NCBI GenBank assembly: GCA_040219085.1
Contig: JAVJTC010000045.1
Location: 1-42,034 of the forward strand
Direction of reading: 5' to 3'
DNA length: 42,034 nucleotides
Origin: Acidimicrobiales bacterium
GTDB lineage: Bacteria > Actinomycetota > Acidimicrobiia > Acidimicrobiales > JAVJTC01
Shown here in pieces: positions 14,550 through 23,768 of this stretch. The notes below the pieces were generated by a model. The model had not been told where the DNA came from. It saw only the letters and a program-made list of their open reading frames with translations, and made no database searches. The position numbers were made by a program, and so were the translations under genes. The stretch's first letter is position 1. Each line of letters opens with the position of its first letter.

Positions 14550-14555
14550 ACCATA
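14550..14555 (-). promoter_or_regulatory. -10 box of the MoxR-VWA operon (leaderless)
   Basis: TATGGT on the minus strand, 6 nt before the ATG at 14543. Confidence 0.5.
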
Positions 14556-14611
14556 CCTTCAGCCCCGCGTCGGCGAGGGGCCGCCCCGAGGACTTCGAGA
14601 CGGCCCTCCGG

Positions 14612-14617
14612 TAGCGT
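14612..14617 (+). promoter_or_regulatory. -10 box of the GH2 gene (leaderless)
   Basis: TAGCGT, 6 nt before the ATG at 14624; the MoxR -10 box is 57 nt away on the other strand. Confidence 0.5.
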
Positions 14618-14623
14618 CGCGAC

Positions 14624-16789
14624 ATGGGCGTCGTCGACACGATCGATCTGAGCGGCGCATGGCGCGCCGCCGAGGCCGACGAAGCCTCCCGCCGGGCGCT
14701 CGTGGAGTCCGACTTCGACTCCGGCGAGTGGGAGCAGGTCACGATCCCGGGCCATTGGCGTACCCATCGCGCGTTCGCCGACTCCGACGGCCCGGTCGTG
14801 CACCACCGCCGTTTCACGGCCTCGACAGCCCCGGGGCGTCGTGCGTGGCTGATCGCGCGGGGGGTTCACCACAGCTCGGAGATCTGGCTCGACGGCGACG
14901 ACGTCGGCGCGACCACCGGATCGTTCGTCCCGCACCGCTTCGAGGTGACCGACGCCCTCACGGCCCGTTCCGAACACTCCATCGCGATGGAGGTCGTCTC
15001 CACACCTGAGCCCGACCTGGACATGAAGCGGGCCGTCACCGGACTGTGGGGCGACGCCACGGGCATAGCGCGGGACTGGAACCCGGGCGGGATATGGGGC
15101 CCGGTCGAGATCGTCGAGACGGGGCCGATCTCTCTGACACGGACGCGGGTCGTGTGTGCCTCGGCCGACCCCGAACGCGCCCGGCTCGAGATGCGCCTGA
15201 TCCTCGACAGCGACACTCTCCGCGACGCGCGGGTGAGGGTCTCGGTACGTCCCGCCGACTCACCGGGGATGATCGTCGCCGAGTCCACGGAGATCCACCC
15301 CCTCGCGGCCGGCCCCAACGAGATCACCCAGTCCGTGGTCGTTCGACGCCCGAGGCTGTGGTGGCCGACCGCACTGGGCGACCAACCCCTCTACGACCTC
15401 GAGATCGTGGTGTCCACCGCCGACGGGGACACCGAGAGCGACCGCCACGTCGTACGTACCGGCATCCGCACCGTCACCGCCGACGACCTCGTCTTCTCGA
15501 TCAACGGCGAGCGGGTCTTCCTCAAGGGCGTGAACCTCTACCCCACGTCGATCACGCCCGCTTACGTCAGCGACGCAGCGATCGAGGCTGACCTGGATCT
15601 CGCCGTCGAGGCCGGCTTCGACCTCGTACGGGTCTATGCCCACGTCGCACCGACCCACCTCTACCGCGAGGCCGACCGGCGCGGGCTCCTCGTCTGGCAG
15701 GATTTCCCTCTCCAGCACCGCTACGCCCGAACGGTGCGGCCCGCCGCCCTGAGGCTCGCCACCCGGATGGTCGACGAGTTGGCGCACCACCCGTCGATCA
15801 TCGTGTGGTGCGCGCACAACGAGCCGACCGACACCGCCAACCCCCGCCCCGGCGAGGCGGCCGGCCCCCTGGGTCGGGCACGGCGGATCGCGGCGCAGCA
15901 GATGCCGGAGTGGAACAAGTCGGTGCTGGACCGCCGCGTGCGGCGCATGATCACGCGTGCCGACGGCACCCGGCCCGTCATCACCCATTCGGGTGTGTGG
16001 CCCCCGCTCCTCGGAGATCCGAGCCACCTCTGGCTCGGCTGGGGTCGCGGTTCGGGCCGGGACCTCGCGGCGCTCGCCCGGCGCTTCCCGATCTCGGTGC
16101 GTTTCGTCGCCGCCATGGGGGCCCAGTCGGTACCCGCCGACGGCGTCGTACGCGACGGCGACCCCACCCGCGCCCTGGACTGGGATGCGCTGGAGTCCCG
16201 GTTCGGCGCCCAGCGGCACCTCTTCGAGCGTTACGTCCCCCCTGGGGACCACTCCGACATCGGGTCGTGGGCGGCGGCCACCCGCGACTACCAGGCCGCG
16301 CTGCTGCGCCGACACATCGAGGAACTCCGTCGGCTCCGGTTCTCGCCCACCGGTGGATTCTGCGTTCACTACCTGGCGGACGCCCAGCCGGCGGTGTCGT
16401 GTTCGCTGCTCGACGCCGACCGCCGCCCGAAGGCCGCCTACGCCGCGGTGCGCGAGGCGAACCGCCCCGTGATCGTGGTCGCCGACCGGCTCCCCGCCAC
16501 CGCCAACCCCGGTGACACCGTCGCCGTCGACGTGCACGTCGTGAACGACACCCGCGCGCCCCTGACCGAGGGGCGCGTGACGGCCCGCCTCGTCTGGCCC
16601 GGCGGCGCGCACGAGCAACGCTGGACGGGTCCCGTGGAGCCGGACACGGTCGCCCGGGTCGGAACCCTGAGCTGGGTGGTTCCCGCCACCCCGGGCCCCG
16701 CCACCCTCGAGTTGACGCTGCGCGTCGACGGGGCCGACCTCGCGACGAACGGCTACCGCTGCGAGATCGGCCACGCCGCAGCCACCTGA
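14624..16789 (+). CDS. Glycoside hydrolase family 2-like protein (beta-mannosidase type) lacking the nucleophile
   Basis: 721 residues with GH2 architecture: N-terminal jelly-roll (about 10-170, with HHSSEIWLDGDDVG), immunoglobulin-like domain (175-285), TIM barrel (about 290-590; INGERVFLKGVNLYP, DLVRVYAHV and WQDFPLQ) and a C-terminal beta domain. The acid/base Glu400 is in place (IIVWCAHNEP). The nucleophile region, normally of the type FVSEFGFQSLP in mannosidases, reads RFVAAMGAQSVP, so the catalytic Glu is Ala497. It may be a non-hydrolytic sugar-binding protein or use another residue. There is no signal peptide, so it is cytoplasmic. It has no sugar-transport neighbours. Confidence 0.8.
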   Translation: MGVVDTIDLSGAWRAAEADEASRRALVESDFDSGEWEQVTIPGHWRTHRAFADSDGPVVHHRRFTASTAPGRRAWLIARGVHHSSEIWLDGDDVGATTGSFVPHRFEVTDALTARSEHSIAMEVVSTPEPDLDMKRAVTGLWGDATGIARDWNPGGIWGPVEIVETGPISLTRTRVVCASADPERARLEMRLILDSDTLRDARVRVSVRPADSPGMIVAESTEIHPLAAGPNEITQSVVVRRPRLWWPTALGDQPLYDLEIVVSTADGDTESDRHVVRTGIRTVTADDLVFSINGERVFLKGVNLYPTSITPAYVSDAAIEADLDLAVEAGFDLVRVYAHVAPTHLYREADRRGLLVWQDFPLQHRYARTVRPAALRLATRMVDELAHHPSIIVWCAHNEPTDTANPRPGEAAGPLGRARRIAAQQMPEWNKSVLDRRVRRMITRADGTRPVITHSGVWPPLLGDPSHLWLGWGRGSGRDLAALARRFPISVRFVAAMGAQSVPADGVVRDGDPTRALDWDALESRFGAQRHLFERYVPPGDHSDIGSWAAATRDYQAALLRRHIEELRRLRFSPTGGFCVHYLADAQPAVSCSLLDADRRPKAAYAAVREANRPVIVVADRLPATANPGDTVAVDVHVVNDTRAPLTEGRVTARLVWPGGAHEQRWTGPVEPDTVARVGTLSWVVPATPGPATLELTLRVDGADLATNGYRCEIGHAAAT

Positions 16790-16971
16790 GCCCGGACCCC
16801 ACGCCGACAGCACCGAGGGCGCCCCGCCTCCACATCGACGCCCGTGGGGTTTCGCAGTCACGCGCCGGCGGCACTAGCGTTGCCTCCGGAACTAGGCCGC
16901 CCCCTGGATCTCTTCGCACATCGCAGACTCCACGGGCGCGGCGCTGCGCCCATACGGAGGACGAACAGACG

Positions 16972-17802
16972 ATGGCGAGAACGATGTCCCGCCCCGAGGC
17001 TGCGGGACCGGTCAACAAGGGGCCCCGCATCCGGCTCCCGTGGCCACTGAGCTTCTATCAGACCGCGGTCGGCAAGAAGTGGGTCATGGCGCTCACCGGG
17101 ATCGGCCTGCTGGGCTTCATCCTCGTCCACATGATCGGCAACCTCCATCTCTACGAGGGGCCCTTCGAGACCTACGAGTACGGCGAGGCCCTGCGTGACC
17201 TCGGCGGCCACTTCGTCCCCCGCACCTGGCTCCTGTGGGCCATGCGAATCGGCCTGATCGCCATGTTCGCTCTGCACATCCACTCGGCCGCGACGCTGAC
17301 CCGGATGAACCAGCGGGCGAACCCCAAGACGGTGCCCGGCGGGGGCAAGCAGTACGAGGGTGGTCGGGACTACATCGCCGCCGACTACGCATCACGGTCG
17401 ATGCGCTGGACCGGGATCATCATCGGCCTGTTCCTCGTGTACCACCTCGCCGATCTGACATGGGGGCATTTCAACCCCGACTTCGTGCGCGGCGACCCGT
17501 ACCACAACGTGACCGCGAGCCTCGGCAACATCGGCGTCGCGATCATCTACATCGTGGCCAACATCGCCCTGGCGCTGCACATCTACCACGGGGCCTGGAG
17601 CATGTTCCAGACCCTCGGGATCAACAGCCCGAAGTACAACAACGCCCGCCGACGCTTCGCGCAGGGGTTCGCCCTCGTGATCCTCGTCGGCAACCTCAGC
17701 TTCCCGATCATGGTCCAGGCCGACGTCATCGACGAGGACAACGGCTCGGTGGTCCGGCTGATCGAGTCGGGACAGTTCGAGGGAGAGGAGGCCGCGCAAT
17801 GA
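16972..17802 (+). CDS. sdhC: Succinate dehydrogenase cytochrome b subunit (b558 type)
   Basis: Membrane anchor of complex II, passing electrons from succinate to quinone. The 276 residues hold five membrane helices, with candidate haem-ligand histidines in [32 protein letters not shown] and [10 protein letters not shown]. This is the long single-anchor family found in Bacteroidetes, Bacillus and actinobacteria, with no separate sdhD. GGAGG lies 11 nt before ATG 16972; ATG 16984 is possible too. It overlaps sdhA by 4 nt (ATGA). The 182-nt gap upstream holds a possible TAGCGT box near 16876 but nothing I trust. Confidence 0.93.
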   Translation: MARTMSRPEAAGPVNKGPRIRLPWPLSFYQTAVGKKWVMALTGIGLLGFILVHMIGNLHLYEGPFETYEYGEALRDLGGHFVPRTWLLWAMRIGLIAMFALHIHSAATLTRMNQRANPKTVPGGGKQYEGGRDYIAADYASRSMRWTGIIIGLFLVYHLADLTWGHFNPDFVRGDPYHNVTASLGNIGVAIIYIVANIALALHIYHGAWSMFQTLGINSPKYNNARRRFAQGFALVILVGNLSFPIMVQADVIDEDNGSVVRLIESGQFEGEEAAQ

Positions 17803-19721
17803 TCGGTTCACTCGATCCGAGAACCCCCGAGGGACCGTTGGCCGACAAGTGGACGAACCACAAGTTCGACATGAAGCTGGTCAACCCGAACAACAAGCGG
17901 AAGTTCACTGTCATCATCGTCGGATCCGGCCTCGCCGGTGCATCGGCTGCTGCGACCATGGGCGAGCTCGGCTACGACGTGCGGCTGTTCACGTACCACG
18001 ACAGCCCCCGGCGGGCCCACTCGATCGCGGCGCAGGGCGGCATCAACGCGTCGAAGAACTACCAGAACGACGGCGACAGCACGTACCGCCTCTTCTACGA
18101 CACCATCAAGGGCGGCGACTACCGCAGCCGTGAGGCCAACACCTACCGCCTCGCCGAGACGTCGGTCGACATCATCGACCAGTGCGTCGCCCAGGGAGTC
18201 CCGTTCGCCCGCGAGTACGGCGGCCTCCTCGACAACCGCTCCTTCGGCGGCGCACAGGTCTCACGTACCTTCTACGCCCGCGGCCAGACCGGCCAGCAAC
18301 TCCTGTTGGGCGCCTACTCGGCGCTCATGCGCCAGGTCGCGCTCGGAACCGTCCAGATGAACACCCGCACGGAGATGCTCGACCTCGTCACCCACGAGGA
18401 CCGCGCCGTCGGGATCGTCACCCGTGACCTGATCAGCGGCGAGATCGCCTCGCACAGCGCCCACGCGGTGGTGCTGGCCACCGGCGGGTACAGCAACGTC
18501 TACTTCCTGTCGACGAACGCCAAGATGTGCAACGTCACGGCCGCGTGGCGCGCCCACCGGAAGGGGGCGCTGTTCGCCAACCCGTGCTACACGCAGATCC
18601 ACCCGACATGCATCCCGCCGAGCGACGACTTCCAGTCGAAGCTGACGCTCATGTCGGAGTCGCTGCGCAACGACGGCCGCATCTGGGTTCCGAAGAACCT
18701 CGACGAAACCCGCGCAGCCCGTGACATCCCCGAGGCCGAGCGGGACTACTACCTAGAGCGGAAGTACCCGGCCTTCGGCAATCTCGTACCCCGGGACGTC
18801 GCGAGTCGCAACGCGAAGACCGTCGTCGACGAGGGACGCGGCGTGGGTCCACGCAAGAACGGCGTGTATCTCGACTTCGCCGATGCGATCGCGCGCGACG
18901 GGGCGGACACCATCCGCGCCAAGTACGGCAACCTCTTCGACATGTACGAGCGCATCACCGGGGAGAACCCCTACGAGGTGCCGATGCGCATCTACCCCGC
19001 CACCCACTACACGATGGGTGGCCTGTGGGTGGACTACGAGTTGATGAGCAACCTGCCCGGCCTCTTCGTCCTGGGCGAGGCCAACTTCTCGGACCACGGA
19101 GCGAACCGCCTCGGTGCCTCGGCCCTGATGCAGGGTCTCGCCGACGGCTACTTCGTAGCTCCGTACACGATCGGCAACTACCTGGCGCCCCTTCTCGGCG
19201 ACAAGCCCGTGCCGACCGACCACGAGGTCTTCACGACCGCCGTCACCGAGGCGGAGGACCGCACGAAGCAGTGGCTGTCCATCAACGGCACCAAGACCGT
19301 GGACCACTACCACCGCGAACTCGGCCGGATCGTGTGGGACTACATCGGCATGGAACGCAGTCGCGAAGGGCTCGAGAAGGCCCTGTCGGAGATCCCGGCG
19401 CTCGAGGCCGAGTTCCACTCCAACGTCCGTGTGCTGGGCTCCGCCGACACGCTCAACCAGAGCCTCGAGAAGGCCGGCCGGGTCAACGACTTCTTCCAAC
19501 TCGCCAAGGTCATGGCCCGCGATGCTCTCGAACGTGAAGAGAGCTGCGGCGGCCACTTCCGGGTCGAGCACCAGACCCCCGAGGGCGAGGCGAAGCGCGA
19601 CGACGAGAACTTCACCCACGTCGCCGCCTGGGAATGGACAGGTCCCGATTCCGACCCCGTCCGCCACACCGAACAACTCGACTTCGACAACGTCGCGTTG
19701 ACCACGCGGTCCTACAAGTAG
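17799..19721 (+). CDS. sdhA: Succinate dehydrogenase flavoprotein subunit
   Basis: Oxidises succinate to fumarate. 640 residues from the ATG overlapping the sdhC stop. The FAD-binding Rossmann motif is [20 protein letters not shown], and the His that binds FAD covalently is in [15 protein letters not shown]. Substrate-site motifs include HPTCIPP and [19 protein letters not shown]. The long form with a KxxxRK insert region belongs with the b558-type enzyme. It is followed by sdhB after 12 nt. Confidence 0.97.
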   Translation: MIGSLDPRTPEGPLADKWTNHKFDMKLVNPNNKRKFTVIIVGSGLAGASAAATMGELGYDVRLFTYHDSPRRAHSIAAQGGINASKNYQNDGDSTYRLFYDTIKGGDYRSREANTYRLAETSVDIIDQCVAQGVPFAREYGGLLDNRSFGGAQVSRTFYARGQTGQQLLLGAYSALMRQVALGTVQMNTRTEMLDLVTHEDRAVGIVTRDLISGEIASHSAHAVVLATGGYSNVYFLSTNAKMCNVTAAWRAHRKGALFANPCYTQIHPTCIPPSDDFQSKLTLMSESLRNDGRIWVPKNLDETRAARDIPEAERDYYLERKYPAFGNLVPRDVASRNAKTVVDEGRGVGPRKNGVYLDFADAIARDGADTIRAKYGNLFDMYERITGENPYEVPMRIYPATHYTMGGLWVDYELMSNLPGLFVLGEANFSDHGANRLGASALMQGLADGYFVAPYTIGNYLAPLLGDKPVPTDHEVFTTAVTEAEDRTKQWLSINGTKTVDHYHRELGRIVWDYIGMERSREGLEKALSEIPALEAEFHSNVRVLGSADTLNQSLEKAGRVNDFFQLAKVMARDALEREESCGGHFRVEHQTPEGEAKRDDENFTHVAAWEWTGPDSDPVRHTEQLDFDNVALTTRSYK

Positions 19722-19733
19722 CCGGAGCATCAG

Positions 19734-20510
19734 ATGTCAACCGAGCTTTCCCTCACCCTCAAGATCTGGCGCCAGAACGGGCCGGACGACCCGGGTCGGT
19801 TCACGACCCACGACATCTCCGGCGTCCCCGACGACGCATCGTTCCTGGAGATGCTCGACCTGTTGAACGAGAACCTCCAGGACGCCGGCGACGAGCCCGT
19901 CGTCTTCGAGTCCGACTGCCGCGAGGGCATCTGTGGCACATGCGGGCTGATGATCAACGGACGCGCGCACGGCCCCCAGAAGGGCACCGCGACGTGCCAG
20001 TTGCACATGCGGAAGTTCTCCGACGGCGACACGATCACGATCGAGCCGTGGCGGGCCGCCGCCTTCCCGGTGATCCGGGACCTCGCGGTGGATCGTTCGC
20101 CCCTCGACGAGATCATCAAGTCCGGCGGCTACATCACGGTCAACACCGGCGGTGCGCCTGACGCGAATCTCATCCCCGTCCCGAAGGAGGCTGCTGACTC
20201 GGCATTCGACGCAGCGGCGTGTATCGGCTGCGGAGCCTGCGTCGCCGCGTGTCCGAACAGCGCCGCCCAGTTGTTCACCGCGGCGAAGGTCGAGCACCTC
20301 AACCTGTTGCCCCAGGGCCAGGCGCAGCGTTGGCAACGGACCCAGGCGATGGTGGACACGATGGAGGAGTTCTTCGGCTCCTGCACGAACCACGGGGAGT
20401 GCGAGGAGGCCTGTCCGAAGGAGATCTCGCTCGACTTCATCGCCTACATGAACCGTGACTACGTGAAGGCGACCTTCAAGAACCGTCGTCTGACCGGTCA
20501 GAAGAACTGA
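19734..20510 (+). CDS. sdhB: Succinate dehydrogenase iron-sulfur subunit
   Basis: Electron-transfer subunit of complex II, 258 residues. The [2Fe-2S] site uses Cys62, Cys67, Cys70 (CREGICGTC) and Cys88. The ferredoxin-type clusters use [12 protein letters not shown] (Cys163, 166, 169, 173) and [13 protein letters not shown] (Cys217, 223, 227), giving the [4Fe-4S] and [3Fe-4S] centres. The last 35 nt overlap the end of the convergent alpha/beta hydrolase gene, so no terminator lies between them. Confidence 0.97.
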   Translation: MSTELSLTLKIWRQNGPDDPGRFTTHDISGVPDDASFLEMLDLLNENLQDAGDEPVVFESDCREGICGTCGLMINGRAHGPQKGTATCQLHMRKFSDGDTITIEPWRAAAFPVIRDLAVDRSPLDEIIKSGGYITVNTGGAPDANLIPVPKEAADSAFDAAACIGCGACVAACPNSAAQLFTAAKVEHLNLLPQGQAQRWQRTQAMVDTMEEFFGSCTNHGECEEACPKEISLDFIAYMNRDYVKATFKNRRLTGQKN

Positions 20511-21393
20511 CACCGGGCTCGGCGCCACCGACCGGCTCGGCATCGGCGAGATGCGCCGTCAACGTCGGTAGAAGGTCCCCGACGAGACCGTCGGGGACCT
20601 CGTGCCCCAGCCCCTCGACGATCTCCAGCGACGCATGGGGGACCGCGTCGACGAACGCCTCGGGGTGGTCGGCCCCGAACAGGGGGTCCTCTGTGCCGTG
20701 GACCACGAGGGCCGGACACGTCAGCCGTCCGAGTCGGTCGAACCACGCCGGCGTCGTGAGCACTGCGTTCAGATGCCCGGACTCGAGTGTCCAGCTCTCG
20801 ACGATCGACGTGACTGCGTCGCGGCGTAGGAAGTCCTCATCGAAGTCGTAGCGCGTACCGGTCAACAGGCGGGCACCCGCCAGGATCCGCTCGACCCGTT
20901 CAGCGTCGTCAACGGGGGGCGGAGCGAAGATCATCTCCCCCGCTGCTTCCATGTACCGGTCCGACGGGGCCGACAGCGCACCGCTGACCGGGTCCGGAGA
21001 GGAGATCAGCACCGTCAACGACACGACCCGCTCACCGTGGTCGATGGCGAGAAGTTGACCGATCATCGCACCCATCGAGGAACCGACCACATGCGCAGCC
21101 GTGATCGAGAGCGCGTCCAGGACCGCGACGGCGTCCGCGGTGAGGCGGTGCAGGTCATAGGGGACTCCCGACGCGCCGCTACGGCCGATGTCGCGGTGGT
21201 CGTAGCGGATCACCGTGTGCCCGGCCGCGCCGAGGCCGTCGACCAGGCGTGGTCGCCAACGACTCGCGGGCGAGTCGGCCCCCGAGACGAGCAGCACCGG
21301 TTGCCGCGACGAGCCCGACCGGTGCGTGACCTCGACATGCAGGTCGACGTCATCGACGGCGACGGTCAGTCGCTGGTGTCCCGGGCCGGTCAT
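20476..21393 (-). CDS. Alpha/beta hydrolase
   Basis: 305-residue alpha/beta-hydrolase-fold enzyme. The nucleophile elbow is GSSMGAMIG (Ser106), the acid probably Asp in [11 protein letters not shown], and the His in [10 protein letters not shown]. The oxyanion region is [14 protein letters not shown], followed by [13 protein letters not shown], a form common in the esterase/peroxidase-like branch. There is a disordered Ser/Asp tail. TATCGT seven nt before ATG 21393 suggests a leaderless message. The substrate is unknown. Confidence 0.85.
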   Translation of the reverse strand: MTGPGHQRLTVAVDDVDLHVEVTHRSGSSRQPVLLVSGADSPASRWRPRLVDGLGAAGHTVIRYDHRDIGRSGASGVPYDLHRLTADAVAVLDALSITAAHVVGSSMGAMIGQLLAIDHGERVVSLTVLISSPDPVSGALSAPSDRYMEAAGEMIFAPPPVDDAERVERILAGARLLTGTRYDFDEDFLRRDAVTSIVESWTLESGHLNAVLTTPAWFDRLGRLTCPALVVHGTEDPLFGADHPEAFVDAVPHASLEIVEGLGHEVPDGLVGDLLPTLTAHLADAEPVGGAEPGVSSSDRSDDGS

Positions 21394-21400
21394 GGTGGCG

Positions 21401-21410
21401 ACGATACGCT
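21401..21410. promoter_or_regulatory. Overlapping divergent -10 boxes (hydrolase and DUF368 genes)
   Basis: On the minus strand TATCGT (21406-21401) serves the hydrolase start at 21393. On the plus strand TACGCT (21405-21410) lies 9 nt before GTG 21420. The two boxes share two base pairs. Confidence 0.45.
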
Positions 21411-21419
21411 CCGTCGACA

Positions 21420-22346
21420 GTGAGGCGAGACATCCCTGTGGCGACGTTGGCGGGCAACGCCCTACGTGGGTTCCTCATGGGCGCGGCCGACATCGTCCCT
21501 GGCGTGTCCGGCGGCACCGTGGCGCTGGTCCTGGGCATCTACGAGCGCCTGGTCGAATCCGTCCGGCGGGCAGCCTCTGCTGCGGGGCGCCTTCTCAGAG
21601 GCCGCCCGGCACAGGCGCGCCAGGACCTTTCGGCGGTCGAGTGGAGCCTCGTCGTTCCACTGCTGGTGGGGATCCTCGTCGCGATCGGCGCGCTGTCGGC
21701 GCTCATCGACCACCTCCTCGAGGAGGAGGCGGAGGTCATGGCCGGCCTGTTCCTCGGTCTCGTGGCGGCCTCGGTGGTGGTCGCCGCGCGGATGGTCCGA
21801 CGGTGGACGGGCGTGGAAGCCGCTCTCGCCACGACGGTCGCGCTGGCCACCTTCGCGTTGCTCGGCCTGTCGAACGGCCCGGTCGCCGATCCGAGCGTCA
21901 TCCAGTTCACCGGGGCCGGCGCGATCGCCATCTGCGCCATGATCCTGCCGGGGATCTCCGGGTCGTTCCTGTTGTTGATGCTCGGGATGTACGCGCCGGT
22001 GCTCGCGGCGGTCAACGAGCGCGCGGTGGCCGACCTGATCGTGTTCGCGGCAGGAGCCGCCGTGGGCCTCTCACTGTTCTCCACGGTCCTCGGCAGAGCT
22101 CTCGACCGGTGGCGCAACCCGCTGCTGGCGGCGCTGATCGGACTGATGGCCGGATCACTGCGGGTCCTGTGGCCGTGGCCGAACGGTGTCGGGATCATCG
22201 CCGAAGACGCTGCAGACGTGGTCGACGGCACGGGCCTCGACTGGCCCGCCACCGCAGACCTGCCGGGACCGACGATTGCGGCGATCCTCGGATTCATCGC
22301 GGTCATGGCGGGGACCGCTCTCGGGAACCGGGACAAGGGGAGCTGA
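21420..22346 (+). CDS. popT: DUF368 membrane protein, PopT-type polyprenyl-phosphate transporter
   Basis: 308 residues, about eight membrane helices. The two inverted family signatures are both present: ADIVPGVSGGTVALVLGIYE near the start and MILPGISGSFLLLMLGMY in the middle. DUF368 proteins (PopT) were shown to recycle undecaprenyl phosphate, the lipid carrier of cell-wall synthesis, across the membrane. The start is GTG 21420. It is divergent from the alpha/beta hydrolase, with only 26 nt between starts. Family assignment is strong; the function is transferred from characterised members. Confidence 0.9.
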   Translation: MRRDIPVATLAGNALRGFLMGAADIVPGVSGGTVALVLGIYERLVESVRRAASAAGRLLRGRPAQARQDLSAVEWSLVVPLLVGILVAIGALSALIDHLLEEEAEVMAGLFLGLVAASVVVAARMVRRWTGVEAALATTVALATFALLGLSNGPVADPSVIQFTGAGAIAICAMILPGISGSFLLLMLGMYAPVLAAVNERAVADLIVFAAGAAVGLSLFSTVLGRALDRWRNPLLAALIGLMAGSLRVLWPWPNGVGIIAEDAADVVDGTGLDWPATADLPGPTIAAILGFIAVMAGTALGNRDKGS

Positions 22347-22444
22347 GGTTCAGGAAAGGCCAAGGTGTCACGGTCATCGCGCGGCCTCACCACAGCCGGT
22401 GTGGGTGCGCCGGGTCGAAACGGCGAAGCAACGGAGATGCGTCG

Positions 22445-22564
22445 ATGTCGAGGTTCCTGAAGCTGGCGGTTGCGCTGCTCGTGATGGCGGTGGCATTTCC
22501 CACGGCGGCCGGCGCCGCCCCGGGGTCCAACCACAGCGGCGCCAGCTCGCCCAAGGTCTTCTAG
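22445..22564 (+). CDS. Putative 39-residue secreted peptide
   Basis: A short frame starting MSRFLKLAVALLVMAV with a textbook Sec signal peptide: basic start, hydrophobic core and a small-residue cleavage site after PTAAGA. It would release a mature peptide of about 16 residues (APGSNHSGASSPKVF). GGAG lies about 8 nt upstream. The stop overlaps the end of the convergent gene by 4 nt. I know no family. It might be a degraded exported protein cut short by its stop; conservation would decide. The 98 nt between popT and this frame hold nothing I recognise. Confidence 0.5.
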   Translation: MSRFLKLAVALLVMAVAFPTAAGAAPGSNHSGASSPKVF

Positions 22565-23133
22565 GGCGTCGCAGTTCCGGGCTCCGGCCCGGCGGCGGAC
22601 CCCCACATATGGGACCGGGCCCCCTTGCCGGTCACCTCGACGGCGCCATCGGCGACGAGGACCTCCCCGTGGACCCGACACGGGATCGCGTAGCCGCCGA
22701 CGATGGTTCCGGGCGGCGCCGAGGTCTCCCACTCGAGGTCGAGGCCCAGCGGCGTGCGATCACCCCGCACGTCCGGGCCGACATCGGCACCTTCACCGAC
22801 GGCCACACCGAACGCCTCGAGCCCCAGTGTCACGTGCGCGAGGGGTGTCTCGACCACGAGGTCGACCCACAGCGCCGGGGCCCGAAGCTCGAAACGCCCC
22901 TTCGACGCCGCCGGAAGGTCGTCATCGACGACCACGACGAGCGGGAACCCGGCGCGGGTGAGACGCACGTCGATCGCCCCCCGACCCTGCGCGTCCGCGA
23001 CGATCCAGTCGATGGAGACACCCGTCCGCTCGTCGTCCGACGTCGCCGACAGGGCGATCCGCTCGGACCATCGCGGCGATCCGTCCGCAACGTGGCGATG
23101 TTCGTCGTGCGGAGAGGGTGAGTTTCGTGTCAC
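22561..23133 (-). CDS. Lipocalin-like protein of unknown function
   Basis: 190 residues, mostly beta-rich (FPLVVVVDDDLPAASKGRFE, LWVDLVVETPLAHVTLGLEA). The C-terminal motif VEVTGKGARSHMWG resembles the GxGxRDHSWG signature of hydroxyneurosporene-dehydratase/AttH-like lipocalin folds, so I suggest that fold with caution. There is no signal peptide. The start is GTG 23133, six nt after TACCCT, so the message may be leaderless. It is divergent from sodA. The middle contains RTPLGLDLEWET, also seen in this fold class. Function unknown. Confidence 0.65.
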   Translation of the reverse strand: MTRNSPSPHDEHRHVADGSPRWSERIALSATSDDERTGVSIDWIVADAQGRGAIDVRLTRAGFPLVVVVDDDLPAASKGRFELRAPALWVDLVVETPLAHVTLGLEAFGVAVGEGADVGPDVRGDRTPLGLDLEWETSAPPGTIVGGYAIPCRVHGEVLVADGAVEVTGKGARSHMWGSAAGPEPGTATP

Positions 23134-23138
23134 ATGAC

Positions 23139-23145
23139 TAGGGTA
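23139..23145. promoter_or_regulatory. Symmetric bidirectional -10 element between the lipocalin-like gene and sodA
   Basis: TAGGGTA reads TAGGGT on the plus strand (sodA, with a leader of about 40 nt) and TACCCT on the minus strand (6 nt before GTG 23133). Both fit TANNNT. A small inverted repeat, TCGGT/ACCGA, lies just downstream in the sodA leader. Confidence 0.5.
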
Positions 23146-23186
23146 AGAATCGGTCCAAGGAAGAACCGACCCCGAGGAGTCCCGCT

Positions 23187-23765
23187 GTGGCCATTGAACT
23201 TCCCCCGCTTCCGTTCGCCGAGGACGCTCTTGCGCCCCACATGTCGGCCGAGACGCTCAGCTTCCACTACGGCAAGCACCACGCCGGCTATGTGAACAAG
23301 CTGAACGCCGCCATCGAGGGGACACCCGACGCCGACAAGAGCCTGGAGGACATCGTCACCAGCGCCTCGGGTGGTGTGTTCAACAACGCCGCTCAGATCT
23401 GGAACCACACCTTCTTCTGGAACTCGATGAGCCCGGACGGCGGCGGCGACCCCTCCGGCGCTCTCAAGGACGCCATCGAGGCGTCGTTCGGCTCCGTCGA
23501 CGAGTTCAAGACCAAGTTCGCCTCTGCGGCCGGCACTCTCTTCGGTTCGGGCTGGACCTGGCTCGTGAGCGGTGACAGCGGCCTCGAGATCGTCCAGACC
23601 AAGGACGCCGACACGCCTCTCGCGCACGGCAAGACCGCCCTGCTGACCATCGACGTCTGGGAGCACGCGTACTACCTGGACTTCCAGAACGCCCGCCCGG
23701 CGTACATCGAGACGTGGCTCGAGAACCTCGTCAACTGGGAGCACGCGGCAGCCAACCTCGGCTGA
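23187..23765 (+). CDS. sodA: Superoxide dismutase, Fe (or Fe/Mn) type
   Basis: Cytoplasmic enzyme converting superoxide to peroxide and oxygen; 192 residues. Metal ligands are His27 (FHYGKHHAGYV), His74 (IWNHTFFW), Asp156 and His160 (DVWEHAYYLDFQNARPAYI). AAQIWNHTFFW and LFGSGWTWLV are the Fe-type forms, so iron is the more likely metal. GTG 23187 has GAGGAG seven nt upstream. It is followed after 3 nt by an SCP2-like gene, which should be in the same transcript. Confidence 0.97.
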   Translation: MAIELPPLPFAEDALAPHMSAETLSFHYGKHHAGYVNKLNAAIEGTPDADKSLEDIVTSASGGVFNNAAQIWNHTFFWNSMSPDGGGDPSGALKDAIEASFGSVDEFKTKFASAAGTLFGSGWTWLVSGDSGLEIVQTKDADTPLAHGKTALLTIDVWEHAYYLDFQNARPAYIETWLENLVNWEHAAANLG

Positions 23766-23768
23766 GAC

